Of a DNA stretch of 28,973 nucleotides, positions 6,619 to 13,913 are shown one piece after another (within the stretch, counting starts at the first letter, position 1; every line of letters starts with the position of its first letter). The notes under the pieces were generated by a model, which saw only the letters and a list, made by a program, of their open reading frames with translations, searched no databases and was not told the DNA's origin. The stretch comes from Xanthomarina sp035306705 (GTDB taxonomy: Bacteria > Bacteroidota > Bacteroidia > Flavobacteriales > Flavobacteriaceae). The position numbers and the translations under genes are program-made. The stretch is taken from NCBI RefSeq assembly GCF_035306705.1, contig NZ_DATGNO010000064.1:1-28973 (forward strand), in the 5' to 3' direction.

Positions 6619-8607
6619 TTAAGCTGTTTTTAAAATGACATTTTTTACGGGTATATGAACTACAACCATGGTTCCTGAAGCCTTGCCATTTTCAAAAAGA
6701 TCTTCAATTTCTATTTTATAATCGTTTATAAATCCTTTGGAAAAATTGGCCAAACGTGCTTTGGTAATTTCTATTCCAACAGATTTTTGTTTTAATCTTT
6801 TATTTTCTTTTATTTTCTGCGAAACAGCACGTCCTACACCATTATCAGTTATGCTTATAGAAACATAATTTAAGGAATCCTGCTTGACTTCTAGATCAAT
6901 ACGTTTGTTGGTCTCTTTAGAAGACAATCCATGCCAAAGCGCATTTTCTAAAAAGGGTTGCAAAATTAAGGAAGGCACCCTAATTAAAGAGGTGTTTACG
7001 TTGCTGTTTATATGTACCTGATAATCTATTTCGTTTGAAAAACGCATGTTTTCAATATTCATATATAAGGCCATGGTATCTAATTCGTCTTGTAGGGTAA
7101 TTTCCTTTTCTGTAGAAGCTATAAGAATTTTTCTAATAAGTTTTGAAAACTTATTAAGGTAATACACAGCATTTTCTTTTTCGTTGTTTATTATATACAG
7201 CTTTATGGAGTTTAAGGAATTAAAGATAAAGTGTGGATTCATCTGACTTCTTAACATCTCTTGCTCTAGGGTAACAATCTTTTTTTCGTTTTTTAGCTGT
7301 CTTTGTCTTTGTAGGATAACAAAAAATCCAATAATCAAAATGGCCGCGAGCAAACTCATCATCAAGATTCTTCTATTTTGAGCTAGTTTTAATTTGACAA
7401 TTTCGTTTTCATTAGCAAGAACTTTTATCTGGTTGCTTTTTTTCTCAGTTTCGTATTTTAAAATCAAATCGGTGACATACTGAAAGTTTTGTTCGTTGGT
7501 AATAGTCTTGTCCAAGTCCACATATTGCTTGTAAAAAAGAAGCGAATTCTCAAAGTCACCTAATTGTTCTTCTAGTTGAGACAAATTATTGTAGGTTTCC
7601 GCTTCTTGGGATTTTAGATGGTATTTTTTAGCAATTCTTAAAGCCTCGTTCAGGTTTTTTTCGGCAGCCTTAAGGTTGTTCATTTTTAACTGGATCAATC
7701 CCAGATTGGAATAAGAGGTGGAAATATAATATTTATCGTTAATAATCTTGGCCTTTTCTAAGGCAGTTTCAATAATTGGAAGGGCCTTTTCGTATTCACC
7801 TTTAACGATATCCAGCTTCCCAATACTGTTGTAACAAATAACACGTCCGATGTCTGAATCTATTTCGTTGTTGTATTCTAATGAAATTTGGTAATTTATT
7901 AGGGCTTCATCCAGCATGCCTTTAGCTTCTTGGGCATAACCAATATTATGATAGTTAATGGCCAGGCCTAATTTATTGTCTAATTCCCGCTCAATATCCA
8001 AGGATTTTTTAAACAGACCCAAAGCCATATCGTATTGTTTTAAAGCCAAATAAATATTACCCATACTGTTCTGAGAGATGGCAATACTGTGTTTAAGGCT
8101 GGCTGTCATAGGGTTTACTGTTTCTGCCAGATCGAGTGCTTCTTTATGAAAGTCTAAAGCTGTTCGGATAACATCCTGTCTTCTATAAACAACTCCAAGC
8201 ATATTTAAACTGATTACTTCTAAATCTATGCTTTCAGCTTGTTTAGCTTTTATTAAAGCTTTTTCATGAAGTTCTACGGCTTTATTATAGTTAGATATAT
8301 TCCGGTAAGATTCCCCCAACATATTAAGTGCGTAGCTTTCACCTTTTAGAAAATGGCACTCGTTAGACTCCTTTAATAGGTAACTCATTTTTAGGGTATC
8401 TGTAGAGAATTCATAGAATACAGAATCTAAAAACTGATAATCTGTAGCTTTTCTTCCCAAAACATGATCTACAAGAATTTTATAATGATTTCCAACGTCA
8501 ACCTGTGCCTGGATAGCTAGCGGAATAAGAAAGAAACTTACTAAAAAATAACGAAGGTAGGATTTAGCTAAAAACGAAAAATTGCAATGGAGTAAAAACC
8601 TTGTCAT
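6619..8607 (-). CDS. TPR-containing LytS-type sensor histidine kinase
   Basis: The 662-residue kinase has a signal or anchor segment (about 19-35, ending AIQAQ) and a periplasmic TPR region of about 90-370 in 40-residue helical repeats such as the NMLGESYRNISNYNKA type. A transmembrane helix follows at about 414-433, then a short coiled coil. The cytosolic His_kinase domain (PF06580 type) has phospho-acceptor H459 in QMNPHFIFNSLNS. The HATPase part shows N555 in PFLENALWHG and the DNGVG box at 588-592. It would phosphorylate the LytTR regulator encoded 5 bp upstream. The periplasmic TPR array suggests that it senses a protein or peptide partner; the ligand is unknown. Confidence 0.92.
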   Translation of the reverse strand: MTRFLLHCNFSFLAKSYLRYFLVSFFLIPLAIQAQVDVGNHYKILVDHVLGRKATDYQFLDSVFYEFSTDTLKMSYLLKESNECHFLKGESYALNMLGESYRNISNYNKAVELHEKALIKAKQAESIDLEVISLNMLGVVYRRQDVIRTALDFHKEALDLAETVNPMTASLKHSIAISQNSMGNIYLALKQYDMALGLFKKSLDIERELDNKLGLAINYHNIGYAQEAKGMLDEALINYQISLEYNNEIDSDIGRVICYNSIGKLDIVKGEYEKALPIIETALEKAKIINDKYYISTSYSNLGLIQLKMNNLKAAEKNLNEALRIAKKYHLKSQEAETYNNLSQLEEQLGDFENSLLFYKQYVDLDKTITNEQNFQYVTDLILKYETEKKSNQIKVLANENEIVKLKLAQNRRILMMSLLAAILIIGFFVILQRQRQLKNEKKIVTLEQEMLRSQMNPHFIFNSLNSIKLYIINNEKENAVYYLNKFSKLIRKILIASTEKEITLQDELDTMALYMNIENMRFSNEIDYQVHINSNVNTSLIRVPSLILQPFLENALWHGLSSKETNKRIDLEVKQDSLNYVSISITDNGVGRAVSQKIKENKRLKQKSVGIEITKARLANFSKGFINDYKIEIEDLFENGKASGTMVVVHIPVKNVILKTA

Positions 8608-8612
8608 TTGTT

Positions 8613-9347
8613 TTATAGTTTGTTTAAAAAATCGGTTTTTCTTTGACGAGCAACAGGGATTTTTTCATTTGATTCCATAAGTACATAAGCTTCATTTTTT
8701 ACAAACTCCTTTATTTTATTAAGGTTTATAACATATGAGTTGTGAATTCTAAAGAAATATTTTTCAGGTAAAATAGCATCGATTTCCTTTATTTTTTTGG
8801 TAACGACCATTTTTTGATTGTTGGTCATAAAAAAAGTACTGTAGTTACCATCAGATTCTATATATAAAATATCGTCTATATTCAAAAACACCAGTTTGCC
8901 TTCGGTGTTTAAAATAATTTTCTGTTGTTTTAGATTGGAATTAAAATTTAAAAGTGCTGCTTCAACTTTCGAAATGGAGAAATTATTGGCATGGAATTTT
9001 TTTATCTTTTTTATGGTTTCCTCCAAATCATCGGAATCTATAGGCTTTAAGAGATAATCGATAGCTTCGTTTTTTAAGGCTTTTAATGCGTATTCGTTGT
9101 AGGCAGTAGTGATAATAACGGCATAATCCTTATGGTTTATACTCTCTAAAAACTGAAACCCATCCATGGTGGGCATATTTATATCTAGGAACAGGCAGTC
9201 TGGAGTGTGCGTTTTTAAATAGTCAATAGCTTTCTCGGGACTGGTAAAAGTTTCGACAATCTGAATCTCGTTGCTAAAACTTTCCAATTCCCATAAGAGG
9301 CTTTTAATTGCCTTAGGCTCATCATCAACAATTACTGCTTTTATCAT
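8613..9347 (-). CDS. LytTR-family response regulator
   Basis: The 244-residue regulator has a receiver domain (1-120) with acidic pocket D8/D9, phospho-acceptor D55 in FLDINMP, T80/T81 and K101 in LLKPI. A LytTR DNA-binding domain covers about 145-244 (LYIESDGNYS, FFRIHNSYVINLNKI). It is first in a two-gene operon with the histidine kinase, with a 5-bp gap. A -7 box on the minus strand (9353-9360) lies only 5 bp before the ATG, so the mRNA would be leaderless or nearly so. Direct repeats in the upstream DNA suggest autoregulation. The neighbouring phosphate genes do not obviously share these repeats. Confidence 0.94.
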   Translation of the reverse strand: MIKAVIVDDEPKAIKSLLWELESFSNEIQIVETFTSPEKAIDYLKTHTPDCLFLDINMPTMDGFQFLESINHKDYAVIITTAYNEYALKALKNEAIDYLLKPIDSDDLEETIKKIKKFHANNFSISKVEAALLNFNSNLKQQKIILNTEGKLVFLNIDDILYIESDGNYSTFFMTNNQKMVVTKKIKEIDAILPEKYFFRIHNSYVINLNKIKEFVKNEAYVLMESNEKIPVARQRKTDFLNKL

Positions 9348-9352
9348 ATACT

Positions 9353-9360
9353 CAAAGATA
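9353..9360 (-). promoter_or_regulatory. -7 promoter box of the LytTR operon, near-leaderless
   Basis: On the minus strand TATCTTTG matches TAnnTTTG perfectly and is followed by AGTAT and then the ATG at 9347. No TTTG -33 element is seen at the usual distance, which would fit an activator-dependent promoter. Confidence 0.55.
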
Positions 9361-9390
9361 AGAATATATTGTTTGGTTTTAAATTATAGA

Positions 9391-9424
9391 TGTATAGTTG
9401 GTTTGGTTATATGTATAATAGGTT
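9391..9424. promoter_or_regulatory. Direct-repeat pair, candidate LytTR operator (proximal)
   Basis: TGTATAGTTGGTT at 9391-9403 and TGTATAATAGGTT at 9412-9424 agree at 11 of 13 positions and are spaced 21 bp start to start. A weaker third copy (TGTTTGGTTTTAA) lies a further 21 bp towards the gene, at 9370. LytTR regulators typically bind two direct repeats on one DNA face about two helical turns apart. Confidence 0.5.
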
Positions 9425-9463
9425 GGTTTTTAATTTGTTTTTAAAAAATTTGAAGCTGAATAT

Positions 9464-9497
9464 TACCAACCATACAGTATTTTATACCAACCATACA
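9464..9497. promoter_or_regulatory. Direct-repeat pair, candidate LytTR operator (distal, inverted)
   Basis: TACCAACCATACA occurs twice without mismatch, at 9464-9476 and 9485-9497, again 21 bp apart. Its reverse complement, TGTATGGTTGGTA, matches the proximal pair in inverted orientation. The centres of the two pairs are 73 bp apart, about seven helical turns. Confidence 0.55.
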
Positions 9498-9593
9498 TTA
9501 GATAATTTTTAAGGAATTTTTTTTCCGATATTTGTTTCGCTATTAATTAAGGGATACGCATTTCATTTTATAGATGGTTGCTATTAATCAATT

Positions 9594-9622
9594 AAAAAAA
9601 CCAGTGTAAACTGGTTTTTTTT
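9594..9622 (-). terminator. Rho-independent terminator of the porin-PiT operon
   Basis: CCAGT (9601-9605) pairs with ACTGG (9610-9614) around a GTAA loop, flanked by an A-run (9594-9600) and a T-run (9615-9622). It works on paper in both directions. It lies about 50 bp after the PiT stop codon on the minus strand. Confidence 0.8.
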
Positions 9623-9673
9623 ATGTTTTTTTTTAAAAACATCTCTTCAAATACCTAATAAATAAACAAGGTT

Positions 9674-11977
9674 TTATTCTGCTTGTTCATCTGAAAGTTT
9701 AGCGGGCTTTATGGAACTGTCAAAGGCACCGTGGTACTCTTCCAATAAATTCATAATAGCTGCTAATAAATCTTTAGTCTCTAAGAGGATACTAAAATAT
9801 AGGGTCGTGTTTTTAGGACTGGACTCTTCGGTTCTAGTACGTTCTACTTGTTTCTGGATTTTAGTGCTAACTAAAGATACAATCTCGGCCTTTCTATTTA
9901 AAATAAGACCTATTTCTTCGAAAGAACGGGATTCAAAAGCATTTCTTGTGTTTTCGAAGAGTCTTTCAAAACGTGCATCGACTTCCTTTAACTCTTTTAT
10001 TTGGCTAAATTTAAGTTTCTTATGATTGTTGTTTACATGTTTATGACTCACTTTAGAGATGTATTCTAAAGATTGTGCAATATCCTGTAAATAGCCTAAA
10101 ATGTTAATATAAAAGCTACTAGCACCAATGCTAGACTCGTCTAGGTTTTTTATAAAGTAAAAAATATGATCTCGTAATTCATCTATTTCATCCGAGAGCT
10201 TTATAACTTGTTTTTTGTTCTTTTTAAGTAAGGTTAAATCTTGCTTGGCCAAGCCGTTAATAGCATTGGTGTAAATTCTATTCCCTCGTTTAATAACATG
10301 GGCAATATTCTCTGCGCTTTCGTGGATGACACCTTGAACGGAGCTGCTTTCTGCACGGGTTAAGCTACCTTCTTCCTTGGTTTCTTGTGCTTTCTTTTTA
10401 TGTGCAATATAACTTCTAACCAATAATAAAGTGGCTATTAATAAAAATATAGGTACCATAACCTGTACATTCCAATTAAGGAAATAAGCAATAATAGCTG
10501 CAGAAATAAAGGCTACAAAAGCGGTAAAGAACCAGCCACCAATAACATTTAATACGCCAGCTACTCTATAAACAGCGCTTTCTGCACCCCAAGCTCTATC
10601 GGCCAAAGAGGTTCCCATAGCAACCATAAACGTCACGTACGTAGTAGATAATGGTAGCTTCATGGAAGTTGCAACAGATATTAAAGCAGCGGCAACCATT
10701 AAATTTATAGCGGCACGAACTAAATCGAAGGCGGGCAACTCATAAGTTTTATCTCTTTTTAATGGAATAACAGGCTTTTCAAATTGCTTTTCAATTTTAG
10801 CTTGCCAGGATTCCGGGAGTAAATAAGATGACATTTGCGATCCTAAAATGGCAGTTCTTACAAAAGTTCGAGACAAGAAATTAGGCTGAAAGCGTTCTTT
10901 GGTTTCTTCTTGACTAGATAAGTCCAACGATGTTTTAACCACGCTTTTAGCTTTGCTAGAAAACCATAAGGTGGCAACCATAATGAGTCCTGCAGCAATT
11001 AACAAGATGGTTGGGGTTGGCACTTGGTCTGCCAGAAAGGCCATGCTAAAGGCATCTGCAGCTACTCCAGAGCCTGCCCAAGTAGAATAAGATACCCATC
11101 CAGCAATTGGTACTCCTATAAAATTTACTAAGTCGTTACCAGCAAAGGCCAATGCTAGGGCAAAGGTTCCAACTAAGATAATAAGTTTGTAGATGTTTAT
11201 TTTTAATAGAGCTAATAAAAGATAAGACAATAAAGTCCAAAAAGTTAAACTGAGAGCAACAATAACTGAAACGTGCGATTCTATATAATCTTTTAAAGTG
11301 GTGTCTCCTAAGAAATCAAGTTTTTGGGAGGCTAAAGACGTTCCGCTCAATCCTTTTATAAAAATAAAATAGGTAATGGATGTTAAGGCAATACCTCCAA
11401 ATAAGGCACCAACCCAATGGGCTTTCTTTTCAAAGTTGTATGAAAGTAAAAGTCTGGCAACCCACTGTACCATGGCTCCTATGGTAAATGCAATAACCAC
11501 GGAGAGCAGGATTCCGAATATAATTTCGGTTGCTTTGGATGTGTTTATATAATTAATAGCATCTGTTAAACTACCTCCATCATGCGCTACTTTTATTAAA
11601 GCCATAGCCACCGAAGCACCTAAAAGTTCAAAAACTATAGATACGGTAGTCGATGTAGGCATCCCTATGGTATTGAAGAAATCCAATAACAAAATGTCTG
11701 TAATCATAACCGCCATGAAAATAATCATGACTTCATTAAACATAAATTGATCAGGATTAAAAATACCATTTCTAGCAACTTCCATCATTCCGCTAGAGAA
11801 AACAGCACCAATAGCTACTCCGGCACTTGCAACAATCATAATGGTTTTAAAGGGAATGGCTTTAGATCCTATGGCAGAATTTAGAAAATTAACAGCATCA
11901 TTGCTTACACCAATAATTAAATCGGCTACGGCTAAAACGGCCAAGGCAACAATCATTAATAAGTAAATATTTTCCAT
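9674..11977 (-). CDS. PiT-family inorganic phosphate transporter with PhoU-like C-terminal domain
   Basis: The 767-residue protein is a phosphate/cation symporter of the inner membrane. Both inverted PiT signatures are present: GVSNDAVNFLNSAIG at 23-37 and AGNDLVNFIG at 279-288. A large hydrophobic region of about a dozen helices reaches roughly residue 525. After about residue 555 the chain becomes charged and helical (NIAHVIKRGNRIYTNAINGL, then KQVIKLSDEIDEL), as in PhoU/DUF47 regulators, so transporter and regulator appear fused. It follows an OprO/P-like porin gene with a 74-bp gap, so the pair would move phosphate across the outer and then the inner membrane. Confidence 0.93.
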   Translation of the reverse strand: MENIYLLMIVALAVLAVADLIIGVSNDAVNFLNSAIGSKAIPFKTIMIVASAGVAIGAVFSSGMMEVARNGIFNPDQFMFNEVMIIFMAVMITDILLLDFFNTIGMPTSTTVSIVFELLGASVAMALIKVAHDGGSLTDAINYINTSKATEIIFGILLSVVIAFTIGAMVQWVARLLLSYNFEKKAHWVGALFGGIALTSITYFIFIKGLSGTSLASQKLDFLGDTTLKDYIESHVSVIVALSLTFWTLLSYLLLALLKINIYKLIILVGTFALALAFAGNDLVNFIGVPIAGWVSYSTWAGSGVAADAFSMAFLADQVPTPTILLIAAGLIMVATLWFSSKAKSVVKTSLDLSSQEETKERFQPNFLSRTFVRTAILGSQMSSYLLPESWQAKIEKQFEKPVIPLKRDKTYELPAFDLVRAAINLMVAAALISVATSMKLPLSTTYVTFMVAMGTSLADRAWGAESAVYRVAGVLNVIGGWFFTAFVAFISAAIIAYFLNWNVQVMVPIFLLIATLLLVRSYIAHKKKAQETKEEGSLTRAESSSVQGVIHESAENIAHVIKRGNRIYTNAINGLAKQDLTLLKKNKKQVIKLSDEIDELRDHIFYFIKNLDESSIGASSFYINILGYLQDIAQSLEYISKVSHKHVNNNHKKLKFSQIKELKEVDARFERLFENTRNAFESRSFEEIGLILNRKAEIVSLVSTKIQKQVERTRTEESSPKNTTLYFSILLETKDLLAAIMNLLEEYHGAFDSSIKPAKLSDEQAE

Positions 11978-12051
11978 ATATTTTAGAGTCTTATAAGTCT
12001 ATGCAAATATCTATCGTGTTTTTGGTTACCATGTTACCAAAATGTTATTAA

Positions 12052-13254
12052 TTAGAAATGAACTTCAAACTGAAGTCTATATGCCAATCTGCTATTTATA
12101 TTTTCTGTGTCTAAATAAGTAACATCCGACTGTACTTTTAATTTATGGCCCACAATATATTTTGAAATGCCCAAAGTGTATTCGTTAACAGTGCTTTCAT
12201 TAAAAATACTATTATTGAAATCCACATTCGAAAAACGGCTGGCAATTTCCCAATTGCTTTTAAATAAATAACCAGCTTGTAGGTTTAAAGCAGAGCCTAC
12301 CTGAACTATTTGACCGGTTGGAATACCGTCATCGTTTATGGCTACCGGGTTTTCAGCATCTCGCTTGGCATATTCACCCATAAAAGAAAAACCTTTGTGT
12401 TTAAACATAGTATCGATAAAGAGGGTGGTTATGTTTGTTTTATAAAAACCCGAATCGGTTATCATGTAAACTCCTTGATTGCTTCTTGTTTTAACAGCAT
12501 TATTGTTGAAATCGTAAGTCACACCAACTGCAAGTTTTGGGCTCTGTGGTCTATTTAAAGAACCGCCTATATAATCTCCGTTGTCAGGAAATAATCCTAA
12601 AGGTAAAAACTCCAAACGGCCGGTATATTGAAGTCCACCGTGGCTACCAGTAGTTACATTTCTTCCTTCGCCTTGCGTAAAAGCTAAGGCTTCCCTAATT
12701 ACAAAAGTGTCTGTAAGCTTAAAATGATGCCTGAATTGAATTCCTAAATCGCGATCTAGAGTAAACTCACCACTTAAAATAGATCGATCTACAAACTGGA
12801 GGTTTCCAGAGGATATAATAGCGTCTCTATTTCCGGGAAGAATCGCTTGGCCAAACCATAATTCGAAATTTTTGTAAAAATTCCATTTCAAGACAGCATC
12901 AATAATAAATCTTGGAGTATTGCTAGTATAAATAGAAGCTCCAGCCATATCTCTATTAGAAAAACCCAATTGAAGTTTATAAGTAAGTTTTGGAGTTAAT
13001 ACATACCCGTCAAATTTTAACCTTGCTCTTCTTACTAAAAAGGCAGTTTCACCATTCATGAGTTCGCCGTTATTGTTTTCCCAACTAGCTAAAGTTAAAA
13101 ATTGCATTCTGGCGCCAATCTTCATAGCCCACGAACTATCCTGACCCACAATGTTAAATATACCTTTACCAAATTTTGACGAGGTTATTTCTTGTGCGTG
13201 GACAAGATTGGCAGAAACGAGTAATAGTAAAATTACAAGTACTTTAAATTTCAT
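12052..13254 (-). CDS. Outer-membrane porin, OprO/OprP (phosphate-selective) type
   Basis: The 400-residue protein has a cleavable signal peptide (residues 1-20, ending VHA before Q) and a beta-barrel composition of alternating aromatic and polar residues. GARMQFL and LVRRARLKFDGYV near the start, GFSNRD, WFGQAILPGNRD and a final FEVHF ending in Phe are typical of OprO/OprP porins and of BAM-targeted barrels. It is first in an operon with the PiT transporter, which supports a role in phosphate entry, although selectivity cannot be read from the sequence. A minus-strand -7-like box (13280-13287) and hexamers resembling Pho boxes lie just upstream. Confidence 0.88.
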   Translation of the reverse strand: MKFKVLVILLLLVSANLVHAQEITSSKFGKGIFNIVGQDSSWAMKIGARMQFLTLASWENNNGELMNGETAFLVRRARLKFDGYVLTPKLTYKLQLGFSNRDMAGASIYTSNTPRFIIDAVLKWNFYKNFELWFGQAILPGNRDAIISSGNLQFVDRSILSGEFTLDRDLGIQFRHHFKLTDTFVIREALAFTQGEGRNVTTGSHGGLQYTGRLEFLPLGLFPDNGDYIGGSLNRPQSPKLAVGVTYDFNNNAVKTRSNQGVYMITDSGFYKTNITTLFIDTMFKHKGFSFMGEYAKRDAENPVAINDDGIPTGQIVQVGSALNLQAGYLFKSNWEIASRFSNVDFNNSIFNESTVNEYTLGISKYIVGHKLKVQSDVTYLDTENINSRLAYRLQFEVHF

Positions 13255-13279
13255 ATAAGGCTTTTAGTTTTTGTAGCTA

Positions 13280-13324
13280 CAAAGAACCTAATATAAAGTT
13301 AAATTTATGTTTTCTACCTATTAA
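13280..13324 (-). promoter_or_regulatory. Candidate Pho-regulated promoter of the porin-PiT operon
   Basis: The minus-strand -7-like box GTTCTTTG (13287-13280) lies 25 bp before the ATG. On the plus strand AGTTAA (13297), TGTTTT (13308) and TATTAA (13319) follow at exact 11-bp steps. The first starts 17 bp from the -7 box, the same offset as in front of the TonB-dependent receptor. The hexamers match TGTWAA imperfectly in AT-rich DNA, so this is weaker than the receptor site. Confidence 0.3.
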
Positions 13325-13330
13325 ATTTTT

Positions 13331-13360
13331 AAAAAAAGCCTGCTTTGGCCGAAAGCAGCC
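13331..13360 (-). terminator. Minus-strand Rho-independent terminator upstream of the porin
   Basis: CTGCTTT (13340-13346) pairs with AAAGCAG (13352-13358) around GGCCG. Read on the minus strand the hairpin is followed by seven or more T residues (13337-13331 and beyond). No minus-strand gene ends just upstream of it. Confidence 0.7.
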
Positions 13361-13590
13361 ATAGATGTCATGATAATATTGTCGACAAAAACTAATAGAT
13401 TATATGAAATTACTTAATTTGTTATCTTAAGACATTACAAAGATCATTAATATTTAAAAGCTTATTGTAACGGGATTATTAAGATAATGCATAGCCATTA
13501 AATGGCGTATAACTTACTTGTAATTAGTTGCTTAAATTTAAAAGGTAAAATGAACGCTAAGAAAGCGCAGTCTTAATGTTTTTAAATAGT

Positions 13591-13598
13591 TATGTTTG
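13591..13598 (+). promoter_or_regulatory. -7 promoter box (TATGTTTG)
   Basis: A perfect TAnnTTTG match lies 26 bp before the degenerate ATA start position (13625) and 41 bp before the ATG at 13640 of the small YwqK-like gene. No -33 element is evident. Confidence 0.4.
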
Positions 13599-13624
13599 GA
13601 ATAGAATAAATAAACCCAATAATT

Positions 13625-13861
13625 ATAAAGAACATTTTAATGTTTTTTGTCTTTTTAATTCCTGTAGGCTCTTTTGTACAAGAAAGAGAATTAAAACTTA
13701 ATACGAGCATAAATTTAATTGAAGTGGTTTATTATTATGACAATGGAGTTATAAGTCAAACAAGCACTTATACTCTAAATGGAAAGCTTCAGGGCGAATG
13801 GTTGAGTTTTAACACAGAAGGTAGAAAAAAAGTTTCTGCGAATTATGATGCTACTCATTAA
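13625..13861 (+). pseudogene. Truncated YwqK/MORN-type secreted protein remnant
   Basis: The frame from the ATG at 13640 encodes 73 residues containing one and a half MORN/YwqK-like repeats (VYYYDNGVISQT, LNGKLQGEWLSFNTEGRKK). Family members that I know from flavobacteria are longer, with a signal peptide and several more repeats after NYDNG. Here the chain stops at NYDATH, directly at a terminator. In-frame codons upstream read ATA AAG AAC ATT TTA before the ATG. An ATG at 13625 in place of ATA would give MKNILMFFVFLIPVGSF, a proper signal peptide. I infer a mutated start and a lost C-terminus, so a decaying gene; expression from the internal ATG remains possible. Confidence 0.5.
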
Positions 13862-13893
13862 AAAAGCATCCTAAATTTAGGATGCTTTTTTTG
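13860..13893. terminator. Bidirectional Rho-independent terminator
   Basis: GCATCCTAAA (13866-13875) is followed directly by its complement TTTAGGATGC (13876-13885), flanked by A- and T-runs. It can end both the rightward small gene (stop at 13861) and the leftward lipoprotein gene (stop at 13914). Confidence 0.9.
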
Positions 13894-13913
13894 TTAGACT
13901 AATTCACAACTAT

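Larger units (their letters stand above)
9348..9673. other. Intergenic region, 326 bp, between the LytTR operon and PiT
   Basis: It contains the LytTR operon promoter (9353-9360), two pairs of putative LytTR boxes (9391-9424 and 9464-9497) and the PiT terminator (9594-9622). I see no gene in it. Confidence 0.7.
13255..13639. other. Intergenic region, 385 bp, between the porin and the YwqK-like remnant
   Basis: It holds the porin promoter candidate with 11-bp-phased hexamers (13280-13324), an unassigned minus-strand terminator (13331-13360) and a -7 box for the rightward small gene (13591-13598). I see no RNA gene that I can name. Confidence 0.6.

Noticed and set aside
13550..13576. Eight-codon frame (MNAKKAQS) before the YwqK-like gene, as a leader peptide
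   Set aside because: No terminator/antiterminator pair or regulatory codon run follows it; the -7 box at 13591 would start transcription after it.
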